From the NCBI GenBank assembly GCA_035501735.1, contig DATJVR010000055.1, forward strand, positions 5,844 through 69,843: 64,000 nucleotides of DNA, in the 5' to 3' direction. The position numbers were made by a program, and so were the translations under genes. Source of the DNA: PNAI01 sp035501735. GTDB taxonomy: Bacteria > Pseudomonadota > Alphaproteobacteria > Rhizobiales > Xanthobacteraceae. Under the pieces are notes generated by a model that was not told the DNA's origin, did no database searches, and saw only the letters and a list, made by a program, of their open reading frames with translations. Shown piece by piece: positions 63,837-64,000 of this stretch. Each line of letters opens with the position of its first letter. Positions within the stretch are counted from its first letter, which is position 1.

Positions 63837-64000
63837 TAAGTACCTGACTGGCGCGCTCGCCTCTGCCCGCAAGGGCCGAAGCGCCCGCTGGTCCGGGTCC
63901 AACCGGATCGGCGGAGTGCCTGCGTTTTACCGGGGGTCCAAACCCCGGCGCTGCTGAGGTCCCATAATGGACCCTTTGGGGCCGGATTCTCGTGTCATGC
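63837..64000. other. window end: gene-free region with several small hairpins
   Basis: No convincing open frame. Three further hairpins: TCCGG-GTCCAA-CCGGA (63892-63907), CCGGGG-GTCCAAA-CCCCGG (63930-63948) and GGTCC-CATAAT-GGACC (63958-63973). The first two share the loop GTCCAA. It does not fold as a tRNA by eye. It could be part of a structured RNA or a repeat array running out of the window. Confidence 0.4.

Noticed and set aside
63925..63950. tRNA T-arm
   Set aside because: The 7-nt loop GTCCAAA on a GC stem recalls a T-arm, but no acceptor, D or anticodon arms can be placed around it.

Overview
This is a 64 kb piece of a GC-rich alphaproteobacterial chromosome. Gene content and protein features point to Hyphomicrobiales (Rhizobiales), in or near Nitrobacteraceae/Xanthobacteraceae: ChvG/ChvI next to ATP-dependent pckA, a CycM-type membrane cytochrome c, DUF2865 and retropepsin-like proteins, and a YejABEF-type peptide importer. 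It also carries an intergenic repeat of the 'gatcccgaaa...' type common in that group. I see no rRNA, tRNA, CRISPR array, transposase or integrase. Genes are densely packed, with many 4-nt stop/start overlaps.

Layout. 1-1626: 3' end of an M17 aminopeptidase, a MarR regulator and an NlpC/P60 peptidase. 1633-9583 (minus): peptide ABC importer with two tandem solute-binding proteins. 9752-13029: cytochrome c, kdsB, pheA and a hydrolase. 13015-17750: small protein, LysR regulator, phosphohexomutase, and a flavin monooxygenase-like/hydrolase pair. 17867-22993 (minus): retropepsin-like protease, hrpB, ugd, secreted protein. 23111-26440: polA with two unusual insertions. 26475-33252: RidA, Na+/H+ antiporter, DUF2865 protein, LhgO-like oxidase and a large Spy/LTXXQ protein. 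33326-38815: pckA, a HugZ-like protein and chvI-chvG. 39043-47108: a chemoreceptor and an envelope/glycan group (YfhO-like membrane protein, secreted protein, FkbM methyltransferase, opgH).

47205-53456 is a compact seven-gene metabolic cluster: MDR dehydrogenase, a QueD/PTPS homologue lacking key active-site residues, GT4 glycosyltransferase, SAM methyltransferase, RibD-type reductase, GTP cyclohydrolase II and creatininase-family hydrolase. Its content suggests a modified, possibly glycosylated and methylated, pyrimidine/pteridine/flavin-like product. I know of no described pathway with this set, and it is the best candidate here for an undescribed system.

53463-57350 (minus) is a phosphate regulon, phoR-pstB-phoU-phoB. 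It keeps a three-repeat PHO box, but the permease genes pstS, pstC and pstA, usually found between phoR and pstB, are absent. 57418-61202: GT39 glycosyltransferase, a small membrane protein and lepA. Immediately after the lepA stop lies an AT-richer two-gene RloA/RloB module (ATPase plus Toprim-like protein), a likely defence unit. It is followed by a second, slightly diverged 207-bp copy of the lepA 3' end, so the module is bracketed by direct repeats. The last 500 bp hold a gene fragment, a possible small gene and several hairpins.
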